NCBI GenBank assembly: GCA_902510815.1
Contig: CABXDI010000001.1
Location: 1 to 64,000 of the forward strand
Reading direction: 5' to 3'
Length of the DNA: 64,000 nt
From: an uncultured Verrucomicrobiota bacterium
Lineage (GTDB): Bacteria; Verrucomicrobiota; Verrucomicrobiia; Verrucomicrobiales; DEV007
In this document: positions 55,310 through 64,000 of the stretch, in pieces
Layout: the number at the start of each line of letters is the position of its first letter
Position numbering within the stretch: the stretch's first letter is position 1
The notes under the pieces: model-generated
The model's database searches: none
Seen by the model: only the letters and a program-made list of their open reading frames with translations
Told to the model about the DNA's origin: nothing
Position numbers and translations under genes: made by a program

Positions 55310-55882
55310 TTACAATGACTCAAGTTTTGTAATAACAATCAAAAAAGGAGCAGAGACTTTGGCTTCTTCATTAACATATTTTTCAAACGAGTATCTCTCA
55401 GAGTCCAATCTCCCAAGATATTCACTAACACTTTTGGATTCATAATTTCCTTCATCGTGGCCAGGGTAGCATACAACAGTCACGATCCCACCAGGGGCAA
55501 GAAATTGTAAACCTTGGGTAATAGCGGCCACAGTAGTGCCCCTCAGTGTTGTTATAGAGTGATCAGAGCCAGGTAAATAACCCAGATTAAACATTATCAC
55601 AGAAACAGCCCCATGGTGCTCCCTAGAAATAATTCGGTCCATTTCTTGGTGCCCCGTTTTATTGACAATTACTCGATCTGCCAAACCAGCCCTTTCTAAC
55701 CTTTGCCGCGTATTGCCTATGGCCTGATCCTGAACATCAAAGGCATAAACGAGCCCGGAAATACCGATCAATTCGGCAAGGAACAGTGTGTCGTGACCAT
55801 TACCTGCGGTAGCATCAATAACAACTTCACCTCCAGAAAGAACCTCTCTAATTAATTGATGCGCTCTATGAGTTGATCTCAT
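55310..55882 (-). CDS. mnmM: tRNA (mnm5s2U34)-type methyltransferase MnmM/YtqB-like
   Basis: Class I SAM methyltransferase, 190 aa. VIDATAGNGHDTLFLAEL is the SAM site, VYAFDVQDQAI follows, and VIMFNLGYLPGSDHSITT is the diagnostic YtqB motif. GGIVTVVCYPGHDEG comes near the end and PFLIVITKLES closes the protein. By homology to Bacillus YtqB (MnmM), it should methylate the aminomethyl group at wobble U34 in tRNAs. ATG is at 55880-55882, 9 nt after the upstream flavoenzyme stop. Confidence 0.9.
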   Translation of the reverse strand: MRSTHRAHQLIREVLSGGEVVIDATAGNGHDTLFLAELIGISGLVYAFDVQDQAIGNTRQRLERAGLADRVIVNKTGHQEMDRIISREHHGAVSVIMFNLGYLPGSDHSITTLRGTTVAAITQGLQFLAPGGIVTVVCYPGHDEGNYESKSVSEYLGRLDSERYSFEKYVNEEAKVSAPFLIVITKLESL

Positions 55883-55891
55883 CTTCCAAAA

Positions 55892-56887
55892 CTAAATATT
55901 TCCCCGTACATCAAATTCAGGATCAATTGGAGAAGAATCTAAAATATGATCAACTAATTGCTCTGCCAAATAAGGCGCAGAAAGTACGCCCTTCGAGCCG
56001 AGCCCATTAAAAAAACCAATTCTATCATTTCCTGGATGCAAACCAATTAATGCTTTTCTCGTATCAATAACAGGCCTAACCGCAGCTTGGTGATCAATAA
56101 CTTCAAAAGAAGCGTTTAATAATTTTTGGAGGCGACTCTCAAGGGCCTCCCTAGCCAAAAAAGTAGTTTCACAATCATTAGCATTCCAGTCATAAGTAGC
56201 ACCCACCCTGAATATTGATTCGCCTAATGGAAGTAACCATATATTTCCACGAACGACAATTCGATCCTCAGCAATATCAGGAATTTTTACAGTTAATATT
56301 TCACCCTTTGCAGGTTTAAATTTCACCCAATCAAACAATGGGTTTCTGATAGCTCTTACGCCTTCACAATAAATCGTGACACCATGATTTGATGGCTCTT
56401 CAATAACACCTTCAATCCAATGTTTACTCAATAGTTTTTTAGTCACTTCAAGAAAGGCAATCGTATTTAAGTGAGCTCCAAAATTAGTCACAAAACCACC
56501 ATGATCAGAATTAAAATTCTCTGTTAACCCTAAAGGCTTTTCAGATACAAGTGCCCTATATTCCGGATCAAGCATTCGCCGTTTCCAACGCTCAGCCTGC
56601 TTATCAGAATCCATCAGACGGACAATCTTAGTTTCACGAAACATTTCTATACCACTAACCTTTTCTAATGAACGGTAAAAATCTTTAGCCTTATCCCAGA
56701 GCTCTTCAAGTCTAGGACCCTTTGTAAGGCTCGGCCCCGTGATAGGATTAATAATGCCGGCAGCAACTTGGGTTGAAGTTATCTTTTCAAATCTATCAAT
56801 AATCTTAAAATCACAACCTCTTTTACTGAGAGACCATCCCAAAACACATCCAGCAAGACCACCACCGACTATTGTGAATTCAGACAT
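55892..56887 (-). CDS. FAD-dependent oxidoreductase, DAO family
   Basis: 331 aa. N-terminal FAD-binding GxGxxG motif FTIVGGGLAGCVLGWSLSKR and the second segment AAGIINPITGPSL (FAD contact typical of D-amino-acid/glycine oxidases and MnmC C-domains). Late segments are IWLLPLGESIFRVGATYDWN and DRIGFFNGLGSKGVLSAPYLA. Its position next to mnmM makes a role like the MnmC oxidase domain conceivable: removal of the carboxymethyl group from cmnm5U34 upstream of MnmM methylation. That pairing is inference. ATG shares its first base with the stop of the preceding small gene (TAATG). Confidence 0.85.
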   Translation of the reverse strand: MSEFTIVGGGLAGCVLGWSLSKRGCDFKIIDRFEKITSTQVAAGIINPITGPSLTKGPRLEELWDKAKDFYRSLEKVSGIEMFRETKIVRLMDSDKQAERWKRRMLDPEYRALVSEKPLGLTENFNSDHGGFVTNFGAHLNTIAFLEVTKKLLSKHWIEGVIEEPSNHGVTIYCEGVRAIRNPLFDWVKFKPAKGEILTVKIPDIAEDRIVVRGNIWLLPLGESIFRVGATYDWNANDCETTFLAREALESRLQKLLNASFEVIDHQAAVRPVIDTRKALIGLHPGNDRIGFFNGLGSKGVLSAPYLAEQLVDHILDSSPIDPEFDVRGNI

Positions 56888-57132
56888 TATCTTCCCCGAT
56901 AATTAAAAAGATCATCTATAAGTAAATTCGTATTCATCAATTGGTTCCAAGCACTAAGTATCTTTAATTGTAGTTTTTTTGTGATTCTTCGCCCCTTTCT
57001 TCCCTTAGATACCTGCTTGTGAGTGAGACCCTCCTGAGAAATAGAAACAAGATCATTGTTCCTCAATTCTGCATCGGCCATAAGCAGATCCAAGGGTTGA
57101 GTGCCAACTTCCATTTTAATTTTTTCAGCCAT
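56887..57132 (-). CDS. Small conserved-looking protein, possibly HTH
   Basis: 81 aa from ATG 57130-57132 (TTG at 57156 is a poorer start). Sequence: MEVGTQPLDLLMADAELRNN, then LVSISQEGLTHKQVSKGRKG, ending LNTNLLIDDLFNYRGR-like. The pattern 'ND-LV-x-S-x-x-x-LTHKQV-x-K-x-RKGRR' resembles a helix-turn-helix with a basic tail. I do not know a named family. Its stop overlaps the flavoenzyme ATG by one base, so the two are translationally coupled. Confidence 0.7.
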   Translation of the reverse strand: MAEKIKMEVGTQPLDLLMADAELRNNDLVSISQEGLTHKQVSKGRKGRRITKKLQLKILSAWNQLMNTNLLIDDLFNYRGR

Positions 57133-57241
57133 ATTAATTGGTATATAAAATATCAATTAACAAGCCGTAAATTTCTTTGTTTGGCAAATACTCGAATCAA
57201 TAAAACATATTCAATGAAAGCATGTTTACATGCTAAAAGGT

Positions 57242-60200
57242 TTATTCTTGATACTCGAGCCGGAAAAAGACTTTCTCTTCCTCGATAAAGTCATCTGGCA
57301 AAAGAATCTCGCGCCTATCTGACCATCCTTCATCGGGCCTTTCTAACCATTCCGAATTTTCATCAGTTATCAAATTCGAGGGCTCCCAAATAATTGTATC
57401 GTAAGACTTTGTTATTTTTACCCTTTGAGCAATTTCGGGAGTCCTAAGAACCAAACTCATAATACTACCTTGCTTCTTACGAACCTGCAAAGGGGTTATT
57501 TCTTCTTGATTCCTCAAAAGCATGCTTTGCAGCCTATACTCTTTACCAGTTGATAACTGTCTAATCATGAAAAAATCAAAACCTCCATAATCGGCATCCC
57601 CGTCGTTTAGAAAATTAAAATCAGTGAACCCTATTTGGCCTACAAGGTCTTCATTAAAATCAAGAATTCTTGAGGAAATAAAAACTAGTGTTGGTTCAGA
57701 ATATCTCGCTGTTTCATTAATGCCATCTTCAAAAATTGTAATAACACATCCAGCAACAGAATCAAAACTTACGTTTGGCGGGTTACTAATGGAACCTTCC
57801 AAAAAGCTTACTTCCATAATTAACACATCATTTTGATCACTAACATTTACCCACTCAGCATCAAAAACTAAATCACTACTTGGATCAGTATTTGGTGTAG
57901 AGTTTCCCAAAGGTGTAATCAAAACTTGATCAAGCCAACCAGCATCCTGCCCTGAGTCACCAGCCCCGTCTTTAGAGTAGGTCCATGAAATGGTGTGCTC
58001 TCCTTCGCCAATTTCATGAGTAAATTCATTCCAATTAATCTCTCCACTTATTTCTTCAATAGGGACCCCATCAACAATAAAACTGAGATAATCATAACTT
58101 TGTTCTGAACTGACCTTCCACCAAAATGAAACAGATGCAGGACCATTAATTGTCGTGGATATCGTCGATTCCTCATTAGAACCGATGTTACCACTTTCAG
58201 CTGCGTCCAAACCATCATGGGAAATTAGACCTTGGGATAACCACTCAGAATCACCGCCCATTTGCCAATTACTCTCTCCCTGACCTTCACCACTATCTTC
58301 AATTGTTACCTTCATCTGAAGGCCAAGGATAAAATCAGAGCTACTCTTTGTACGATTCATTGCTTGTAATGCCAAGACATTTTCACCACTCCTAAAAAGC
58401 TCTGGTGAAATCTGGTCTACAAAAAATTTCGAAACAACTACATCATCATTCCTAGATGCAGTAGCTTTGGAATCATATTTAATTTCATTTGGTACGTTTT
58501 GCCGACCAATTTCAATTCCATTAAAATAGGCCACGTAACCATCATCAATCATTAACTCCAGTGTAGAACCACTTATTTTTTCTTTCTCTACATCCAACTC
58601 AAAACTTGTTCTAAAGTATCCACTAGAGTTCACACCTTTCATTGCTGCTCCAATGTCAGTATTGATGTACCTCTCCATAGTGCCGCCAAGAGTCTCAAAT
58701 CCGATTGGCTGAACACCTAATCCCCAGCTTGTTTCATCAAATTCTTCACTCGATTTAATCCATTCCATTCCCAAAGAATCATCAACAGGAATAGAATACC
58801 TGAATTCTGTTCCTGTACCTACAGGCGTAATCAAGTCACCAACTTTCCCCATAGAGTCTAGAGCTTCTGAAATGGACCCTACTACTGAAAGAGTAACTGT
58901 TTTTTCAAATCTCCCAGATAAATTTTCTGCCCAGATTATAAATTCAAAAGTTCCTTTATTTGGAGGAACTCCTACCAAAACGCTTTCAGCCTGATCATAG
59001 ACAAGCCAATCAGGCAACCCTTCAAAACCAGAAGAATCAGGTTCATTAATAAAATTGATAGGAATGCTAAAACTTGAACCAAAATAAATTGAATAATTAC
59101 TATTAATTTCCGCCCTCGGTGCTAGCCCTGGAGTAACTCTAAACTGATCAATCCATCCAGCATCTTGACCTGAATCCCCAGACCCATCTTTTGAATAAGT
59201 CCATGAAATGGTGTGTTCACCTTCATCAAGTTCATGAGTAAATTCAGTCCAATTAACTTCTCCACTAATTCTTTCAATAGGAACCCCATCAACTAAAAAG
59301 CTAAGATAGTCATAACTTTGTTCTGAACTGACTTTCCACCAAAATGAAATCATAGATGGCCCAGCAATTTTGGTGGATAATGTTGTAATTCGAGAGGAAC
59401 CAATTTTACCTGATCGTACAGCGTCTTGACCATCATGAGTTGTATTACCCTGAGAAAACCAAAGTTCATCTCCTGCACCCTCCCAAGTTATGGCATTTTC
59501 TAGGTCTTGTGAATTAATAATCAAAGCCCTCAAATTAACATCAAGAATAAAGTCACTACTCAAAGCAGTACGATTCATTGCCTGCACGGCAAGAATATTT
59601 TCTCCTTCAACAAAAATTTCAGGACTAACATTATAAACGTATTTAGTTCGAATGACATCATTATCATTTCGTGAAACAGTTGCTTTAGAATCAAAGTTAA
59701 CATCATCTGGAACATTAGCTCGAGCAATTTCTACCCCATTCAAATAAGATATAAAACCATCATCGACCATCACTTCTAATTGCGACATTAACATGTCTTT
59801 TTCCGTTAAATTAAGGTCAAAAATATAACGAAAAAAGCCGCTCGAATTAATGCCTTTCATAAACGAAGAAATATTAGTTTCAATTAGTGCCTCCAAGATT
59901 CCATTGGGAGATTCAAAGCCAACGGGCTGCCTTGCAATGTTCCATGAACTATCGTCAAATTGATTCGATACTCCCGTCCAATTATTACCAAATTCATCGC
60001 TTGTAGGTATTAAGAATTTTAGCTCAGAATCACTATTGATTAACTGGGTTGGAACCGTGTTTAAACCATAAAAATCAATAGCTTCACTGATAGATGGTGA
60101 AACTCTGAGTCTTACATTAGCAGAAAATATTCCTGTAGAATTTTCAGCCCAAATTTCAAACTCCAAATCCTCAACCTTTAAAGGGGCACCAACCAATGAT

Positions 60201-63200
60201 GATATTGACTCGTCATAAGTTAACCAATCAGGTAAACCCTCAAAACCTAGAGAATCATAGGGTCTTGTTGACTCAATTGGAATGACAACTTTATCACCAA
60301 GATAAAAATTGAATTCCTCGGCTATTTCTATTTTTGGCCTTAATCCAAACTCAAAAGAAATCATATCAACCCAGCCAGCATCCTGACCTGAGTCACCAAA
60401 ACCATCCTTTGCGTAAACCCAAGTCATCAAATGCTCCCCTTCAGGAACTTCAATTATTTTCTGAGTCCAATCAACTTCGCCAGAAATCTGATCATAATCA
60501 ACCCCCCGTTCATTTCCAATAGATGTTAAACTCACCGAGAGATAATCTGAGAAATTCTCAGAACTTACTTTCCACCAAAATGATACGGTTGCCGGACCTG
60601 TGAAAGTTGTTGAAAAACTCGAGGTTTCTCCAGCTTCTATATCTCCACTTCTCACAGCATCTACTTGATCATAAGTTTCAGTATTTTGCGGAAACCAAAG
60701 ATTATCTCCAGAACCTTGCCAAGCAATTGCTTCTCCCTCTGAATCTAATTTTGAAACCAAATCTAATTCTGTATCCAAGAAAAAATCAGAGCTTCCTAAA
60801 CTTGAATTCATTGCTTGAATAGCGAGCACATTCAAACCATCAATTAGCAAATTCTTATTAATTGGTGTAATTAACTGGTCAGAAATAACCACCGAATCTA
60901 GCCTGCTTCCTGTAGCCTTAGAATTAAACTCTAATTTTTCAGGTGCATTAAAGGATATCAGTTCAACACCATTCAAATAGGCAACGAACCCGTCATCTAT
61001 TCTCGATTTGAGAGTTGCACTAATTAGATTTTCAATAGGCTTTTCAGATTCAAAAACATATCTAAAATAACCTGACGCATTAACGCCTTTCATATACTCT
61101 GAAATATCTGTTCGGATATAGGGGGAGAGAAACCCTTTGGATGATTCAAACCCCAAAGGTTGAAAAGCTGTTTTCCATGATGAATCATCTAAATTTTCTA
61201 CTTTCCATTGATCACCAAGACTTTCATCAATAGGTATGAAATATTTTAGCAAAGATTCATCGTTTATTACTGAGTCAGATGACACAGAGAAACCATAATA
61301 GTCCAGTGCATCGGTGAGTGGGGCAGCAACAAATATCTGAATATCTATAGAATTGCGACCCGTAGGATTTTCAGCCCAAATTTGAAAGTTGAATTGCCCT
61401 TGGAGATTTGCTATTCCCTTTAAGGAGTTAGACTCTTCATCAAAAGTTAACCAGTCCGGTAGATTTTCAAATCCAAAAGATTCCAGTCCATTGATTATTT
61501 CAATAGGAAAATTAATTTCATCGCCTATCTCCCAAACACTTCTTGTAGGATTCGTAAATTGTGGAATCAATCCTGGGACTATAGTTAACCCATCTATCCA
61601 TCCTGCATCAAAACCCTCTGAACCAAATCTATCTTTAGAGTAACTCCACGAAAGAATGTGTTCACCTTCATTTACCTCTATACTGTAGGGTTCCCAATCT
61701 CTTTGCCCAGCTATTGAATCAACAATTCGTCCATTCGAACTAAAAGTTAAGTAATCACTATAATTCTCAGAGCTAACCTTCCACCAGAAAGAAACAGTTG
61801 CCGGACCATTCACCGTTAATGATGCAACAGATTCTTCATTATCACTAATTTCGCCGCTCTGCGCTGCACTAATTAGATCTTTAGAGTGTTCAAATTGAGG
61901 GAACCAATAGTTATCTCCAGATACCTGCCAGCCCCCCTGGTCTTCAGGATTTAACTCTTCAGCAACTATTGAATTTAATTTAGCATCAACTAGAAAATCC
62001 GAGCTAAGACTAACAATATTCAATCCATGTATCGCTAAAATATTTTTTCCATTATTGAAAACCTCTGGAACAATTTGATTAACTGAAACATCGGAAACAA
62101 CCTGGTTATCAGTTCTTATTTTAGTCGCCCTAGAGGAAAAATTTAGATCCTCCGGCGCATTAACTCTGGAAACTTCATTCCCGTTAATATAAGCAACATA
62201 ACCATCATCATACTTGAGCTCTAACTTTGCAAGGATAAGTGCTTTTCCCTCAAGATCCAAATCGAATGGAATTCTTAGGTATGATGATGAATTGACCCCT
62301 TTCATATCTTCCTCAATATTTGTCTCGATAAAAGAGTTAAGAAGACCTCCTTTAGATTCAAAACCTATAGGCTGAATGGCCGACTTCCATGAAGAGTCGT
62401 CAAAATTCAGAGAGCTTGATAGCCATGAGCTTCCCATTGAATCATCCTCTGGCACAAGAAACTTAATTTCTGATCCTCTCTTAACAAGTTCTATCTCCTC
62501 AGTTGCAGAGGGTGATTGAACCGCTAAATCAATTGAACTAATAACTTTCAATTTCAAATCACTAGATGACACCTCACCATTATCTGCAGTAATTGTAATA
62601 ACATAATCTCCTGCAGAAGTTGGAATTCCAGAAATCGTATCAATCCCATCAAAATTAATCCCAGAAGGAAGTGCAGATACTTCCAATTTCGCATTAACAT
62701 CAGTTGTTAAAATGCGATAAGAAAACTGAGAACCAATAACTACTGCTTTTGTAAGGTCACTGACAATTTGAGGAGGACCCTCTTGACTCGCAAAAGCAAT
62801 AGTATCAAGCCACGCTTTATCGAGCCCACCCGTCGAGGCACCATCCTTGGAATAGACCCATTTAAGCTCATGTTCACCTTCAGGTATATTAAATTGCTTA
62901 ACCTCCCAATCGACTTCACCACTAATTGAATATATTGGTTCTCCATCTACCAAAAATCTAAAAAAATCATACCCAGACTCTGAACTTACCTTCCACCAGA
63001 AATAAACGATGTCTGGCCCAGTAACCTTAATAGATATTGATGCACTCTCATAATTACCTAAATTATCTGTCTGTATTGCATCGTCACCATCATTATGGAT
63101 ACTCTGCTGCCATGACCAGCCATCATGTACAATTTCCAGAGGACGAATCCGATAATCTGCGCTAATTTCTGATGAAAGAAAAAATCCAGAACCTACTTTT

Positions 63201-64000
63201 CTGTTTTTTGTTATTTTGTTGGCAACATTCCTAGAGAAATCGGAAGTTTGATTTTCATCAATTGTTATTTTGTTAGCAACATTCCTAGAAAAATCGGAGG
63301 ATTGATTTTCATCAATTGTTATTTTGTTGGCAACGTTCCTAGAAAAATCGGAAGATTGATTTTTATCAATTGTTTCGTGCCTATAAAGCATACCGTGCAC
63401 TGCTAAAATATTTTCTCCCGGCAAAATCAAAGAACTGGGTATTTCTATATCCAAATTATCACCAACATTATTTTCATCAATTCTTATAGTTGATGATGAA
63501 TCAAAATCTAAATCGTCGGGCGCATTTTGAGATCCAATCTTTGTACCATTAAGGTAAGCCACAAAACCATCTTTTGCTTTAATGTTAAGATTAGCAGACT
63601 CAATAAGTTCACGATTTAAATCAACTTCAAAGGGAAATCGAAAATATATACTCGTATCGGAATTGTTGAAATTCTCACTCAGATCACTTTGTACCAATTC
63701 GCTAAGAAATGAATTTTCCAAACCTGCACCAAAGGGTTGAGAGGAAGTGATCCAGGCCGAATCATCATAGGAAGAGGAAAAATTATTCCAATTTTGGTAA
63801 AGCTCATCTCTTTTTGGTATGATACATTTCGCCTCCGTTGAGAAATCCACATATTTTTTTGCCTTTAAATTTGAAGTCAAAAGGTCAACGCCATTGGCAA
63901 TACTATCTAAAGTTACTTCAAATGAAATTAACTGACTTTGATTCCCTGCAGGATTTGATGCAATAATTGTTGCGTCAAAATTTCCAGCCTCTATCGGTAT
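57242..64000 (-). CDS. Giant multi-repeat secreted/surface protein (partial, 5' end outside window)
   Basis: Open from the window edge to the stop at 57242, at least 2,252 residues. A TTG at 63880 is not the start, because the frame continues upstream with IPIEAGNFDATIIASNPAGN. It contains five units of about 350 residues. Each has (a) a DDSSW...QPxGFES module with DGFxAYLNGxEI and an NILAVxAMN...SSDF end, (b) a MAM/concanavalin-like GPATVSFWWKVSSE...EGEHxxSWxYSKDG...GxDAGWxD domain, and (c) an Ig-like GLPDWLTYDExxxSLxG...FxIWAENxxG domain. The C-terminal module ends KVFFRLEYQE. Probably an adhesin or matrix protein. AT-rich, like the host genome. Confidence 0.9.
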   Translation of the reverse strand: MPIEAGNFDATIIASNPAGNQSQLISFEVTLDSIANGVDLLTSNLKAKKYVDFSTEAKCIIPKRDELYQNWNNFSSSYDDSAWITSSQPFGAGLENSFLSELVQSDLSENFNNSDTSIYFRFPFEVDLNRELIESANLNIKAKDGFVAYLNGTKIGSQNAPDDLDFDSSSTIRIDENNVGDNLDIEIPSSLILPGENILAVHGMLYRHETIDKNQSSDFSRNVANKITIDENQSSDFSRNVANKITIDENQTSDFSRNVANKITKNRKVGSGFFLSSEISADYRIRPLEIVHDGWSWQQSIHNDGDDAIQTDNLGNYESASISIKVTGPDIVYFWWKVSSESGYDFFRFLVDGEPIYSISGEVDWEVKQFNIPEGEHELKWVYSKDGASTGGLDKAWLDTIAFASQEGPPQIVSDLTKAVVIGSQFSYRILTTDVNAKLEVSALPSGINFDGIDTISGIPTSAGDYVITITADNGEVSSSDLKLKVISSIDLAVQSPSATEEIELVKRGSEIKFLVPEDDSMGSSWLSSSLNFDDSSWKSAIQPIGFESKGGLLNSFIETNIEEDMKGVNSSSYLRIPFDLDLEGKALILAKLELKYDDGYVAYINGNEVSRVNAPEDLNFSSRATKIRTDNQVVSDVSVNQIVPEVFNNGKNILAIHGLNIVSLSSDFLVDAKLNSIVAEELNPEDQGGWQVSGDNYWFPQFEHSKDLISAAQSGEISDNEESVASLTVNGPATVSFWWKVSSENYSDYLTFSSNGRIVDSIAGQRDWEPYSIEVNEGEHILSWSYSKDRFGSEGFDAGWIDGLTIVPGLIPQFTNPTRSVWEIGDEINFPIEIINGLESFGFENLPDWLTFDEESNSLKGIANLQGQFNFQIWAENPTGRNSIDIQIFVAAPLTDALDYYGFSVSSDSVINDESLLKYFIPIDESLGDQWKVENLDDSSWKTAFQPLGFESSKGFLSPYIRTDISEYMKGVNASGYFRYVFESEKPIENLISATLKSRIDDGFVAYLNGVELISFNAPEKLEFNSKATGSRLDSVVISDQLITPINKNLLIDGLNVLAIQAMNSSLGSSDFFLDTELDLVSKLDSEGEAIAWQGSGDNLWFPQNTETYDQVDAVRSGDIEAGETSSFSTTFTGPATVSFWWKVSSENFSDYLSVSLTSIGNERGVDYDQISGEVDWTQKIIEVPEGEHLMTWVYAKDGFGDSGQDAGWVDMISFEFGLRPKIEIAEEFNFYLGDKVVIPIESTRPYDSLGFEGLPDWLTYDESISSLVGAPLKVEDLEFEIWAENSTGIFSANVRLRVSPSISEAIDFYGLNTVPTQLINSDSELKFLIPTSDEFGNNWTGVSNQFDDSSWNIARQPVGFESPNGILEALIETNISSFMKGINSSGFFRYIFDLNLTEKDMLMSQLEVMVDDGFISYLNGVEIARANVPDDVNFDSKATVSRNDNDVIRTKYVYNVSPEIFVEGENILAVQAMNRTALSSDFILDVNLRALIINSQDLENAITWEGAGDELWFSQGNTTHDGQDAVRSGKIGSSRITTLSTKIAGPSMISFWWKVSSEQSYDYLSFLVDGVPIERISGEVNWTEFTHELDEGEHTISWTYSKDGSGDSGQDAGWIDQFRVTPGLAPRAEINSNYSIYFGSSFSIPINFINEPDSSGFEGLPDWLVYDQAESVLVGVPPNKGTFEFIIWAENLSGRFEKTVTLSVVGSISEALDSMGKVGDLITPVGTGTEFRYSIPVDDSLGMEWIKSSEEFDETSWGLGVQPIGFETLGGTMERYINTDIGAAMKGVNSSGYFRTSFELDVEKEKISGSTLELMIDDGYVAYFNGIEIGRQNVPNEIKYDSKATASRNDDVVVSKFFVDQISPELFRSGENVLALQAMNRTKSSSDFILGLQMKVTIEDSGEGQGESNWQMGGDSEWLSQGLISHDGLDAAESGNIGSNEESTISTTINGPASVSFWWKVSSEQSYDYLSFIVDGVPIEEISGEINWNEFTHEIGEGEHTISWTYSKDGAGDSGQDAGWLDQVLITPLGNSTPNTDPSSDLVFDAEWVNVSDQNDVLIMEVSFLEGSISNPPNVSFDSVAGCVITIFEDGINETARYSEPTLVFISSRILDFNEDLVGQIGFTDFNFLNDGDADYGGFDFFMIRQLSTGKEYRLQSMLLRNQEEITPLQVRKKQGSIMSLVLRTPEIAQRVKITKSYDTIIWEPSNLITDENSEWLERPDEGWSDRREILLPDDFIEEEKVFFRLEYQE
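63208..63369 (-). repeat. Three tandem 54-bp repeats inside the giant gene
   Basis: Units at 63208-63261, 63262-63315 and 63316-63369 differ at a few bases only. Each encodes 18 residues, IDENQSSDFSRNVANKIT (with one Q-S/T variation). They sit at the end of the first DDSSW-type module, where other copies have a single SSDF segment. This indicates recent in-frame duplication of that junction. Confidence 0.9.

Noticed and set aside
63208-63369. CRISPR array
   Set aside because: The three 54-bp repeats are contiguous with no spacers and lie in frame inside a coding region; no cas genes nearby.

Overview
The window looks like a chromosomal piece of a Gram-negative, probably marine bacterium of the Verrucomicrobiota (Opitutae/Puniceicoccales-like). 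The clues are complete lipid A and Kdo/LPS-export genes (kdsA, lptC, lptA, lptB, lpxB, lpxI in place of lpxH), a menaquinone/ubiquinone methyltransferase, an HprK-HPr-EI set, Tat-signal Gfo/Idh proteins, and large secreted proteins built from lamin-tail, CotH, VCBS/ASPIC, TSP3-like and LamG modules. The taxon is inferred from gene content only. Most of the window is AT-rich (a hand-counted line in the lpt genes gives about 33% GC). Coding is dense, and several convergent gene pairs end within 0-13 nt of each other.

Layout. 1-2230 (-): 5' part of 2-oxoglutarate dehydrogenase E1, cut by the window edge. 2356-7497 (+): four-gene GldA/GldF/GldG-like ABC system ending in a DUF4340 protein. 7511-9936: ubiE/menG, a Tat-exported glycosylasparaginase and a small Lys-rich coiled-coil/winged-helix protein. 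9964-20012: a compositionally distinct segment (sampled lines 47-57% GC) with a tRNA-Leu 3' remnant at its left edge and an intact tRNA-Leu(CAG) at its right edge. It holds three secreted-protein genes. The middle one is interrupted by an in-frame TGA followed by a hairpin resembling a bacterial SECIS element. 20096-27207 (-): ptsI-ptsH-hprK-lptB-lptA-lptC-kdsA in one run. 27371-33165: Tat-signal Gfo/Idh oxidoreductase, rpsA, tRNA-Gln, gpmI and a YedY-like molybdoenzyme. 33294-34394: secreted LamG protein. 34403-47227: two divergent peptide importers, a YejBEAF-like system on (-) and an OppABCDF-like system on (+). 47230-52057: an exported protein of unknown role, an M28-like pseudo-peptidase, lpxB, a GnnA-like Gfo/Idh gene and lpxI. 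52141-57132: dnaX, ybaB, a BASS-family transporter, mnmM, a DAO-type flavoenzyme and a small coupled gene. 57242-64000 (-): C-terminal 2,250 or so residues of a giant repeat protein.

How it fits together. The cell appears to import peptides by two ABC systems, export LPS through Lpt, and carry a PTS-type regulatory phosphorelay (no sugar EII gene is visible here). It also displays or secretes large adhesin-like repeat proteins, four of which end in a related C-terminal module. The most unusual item is the candidate selenocysteine codon in the VCBS/ASPIC gene. Next come the tRNA-bounded island and the ptsH start region, where an ideal ribosome-binding site and ATG are out of frame because of an A8 run. 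No rRNA, CRISPR array, integrase or transposase was seen.
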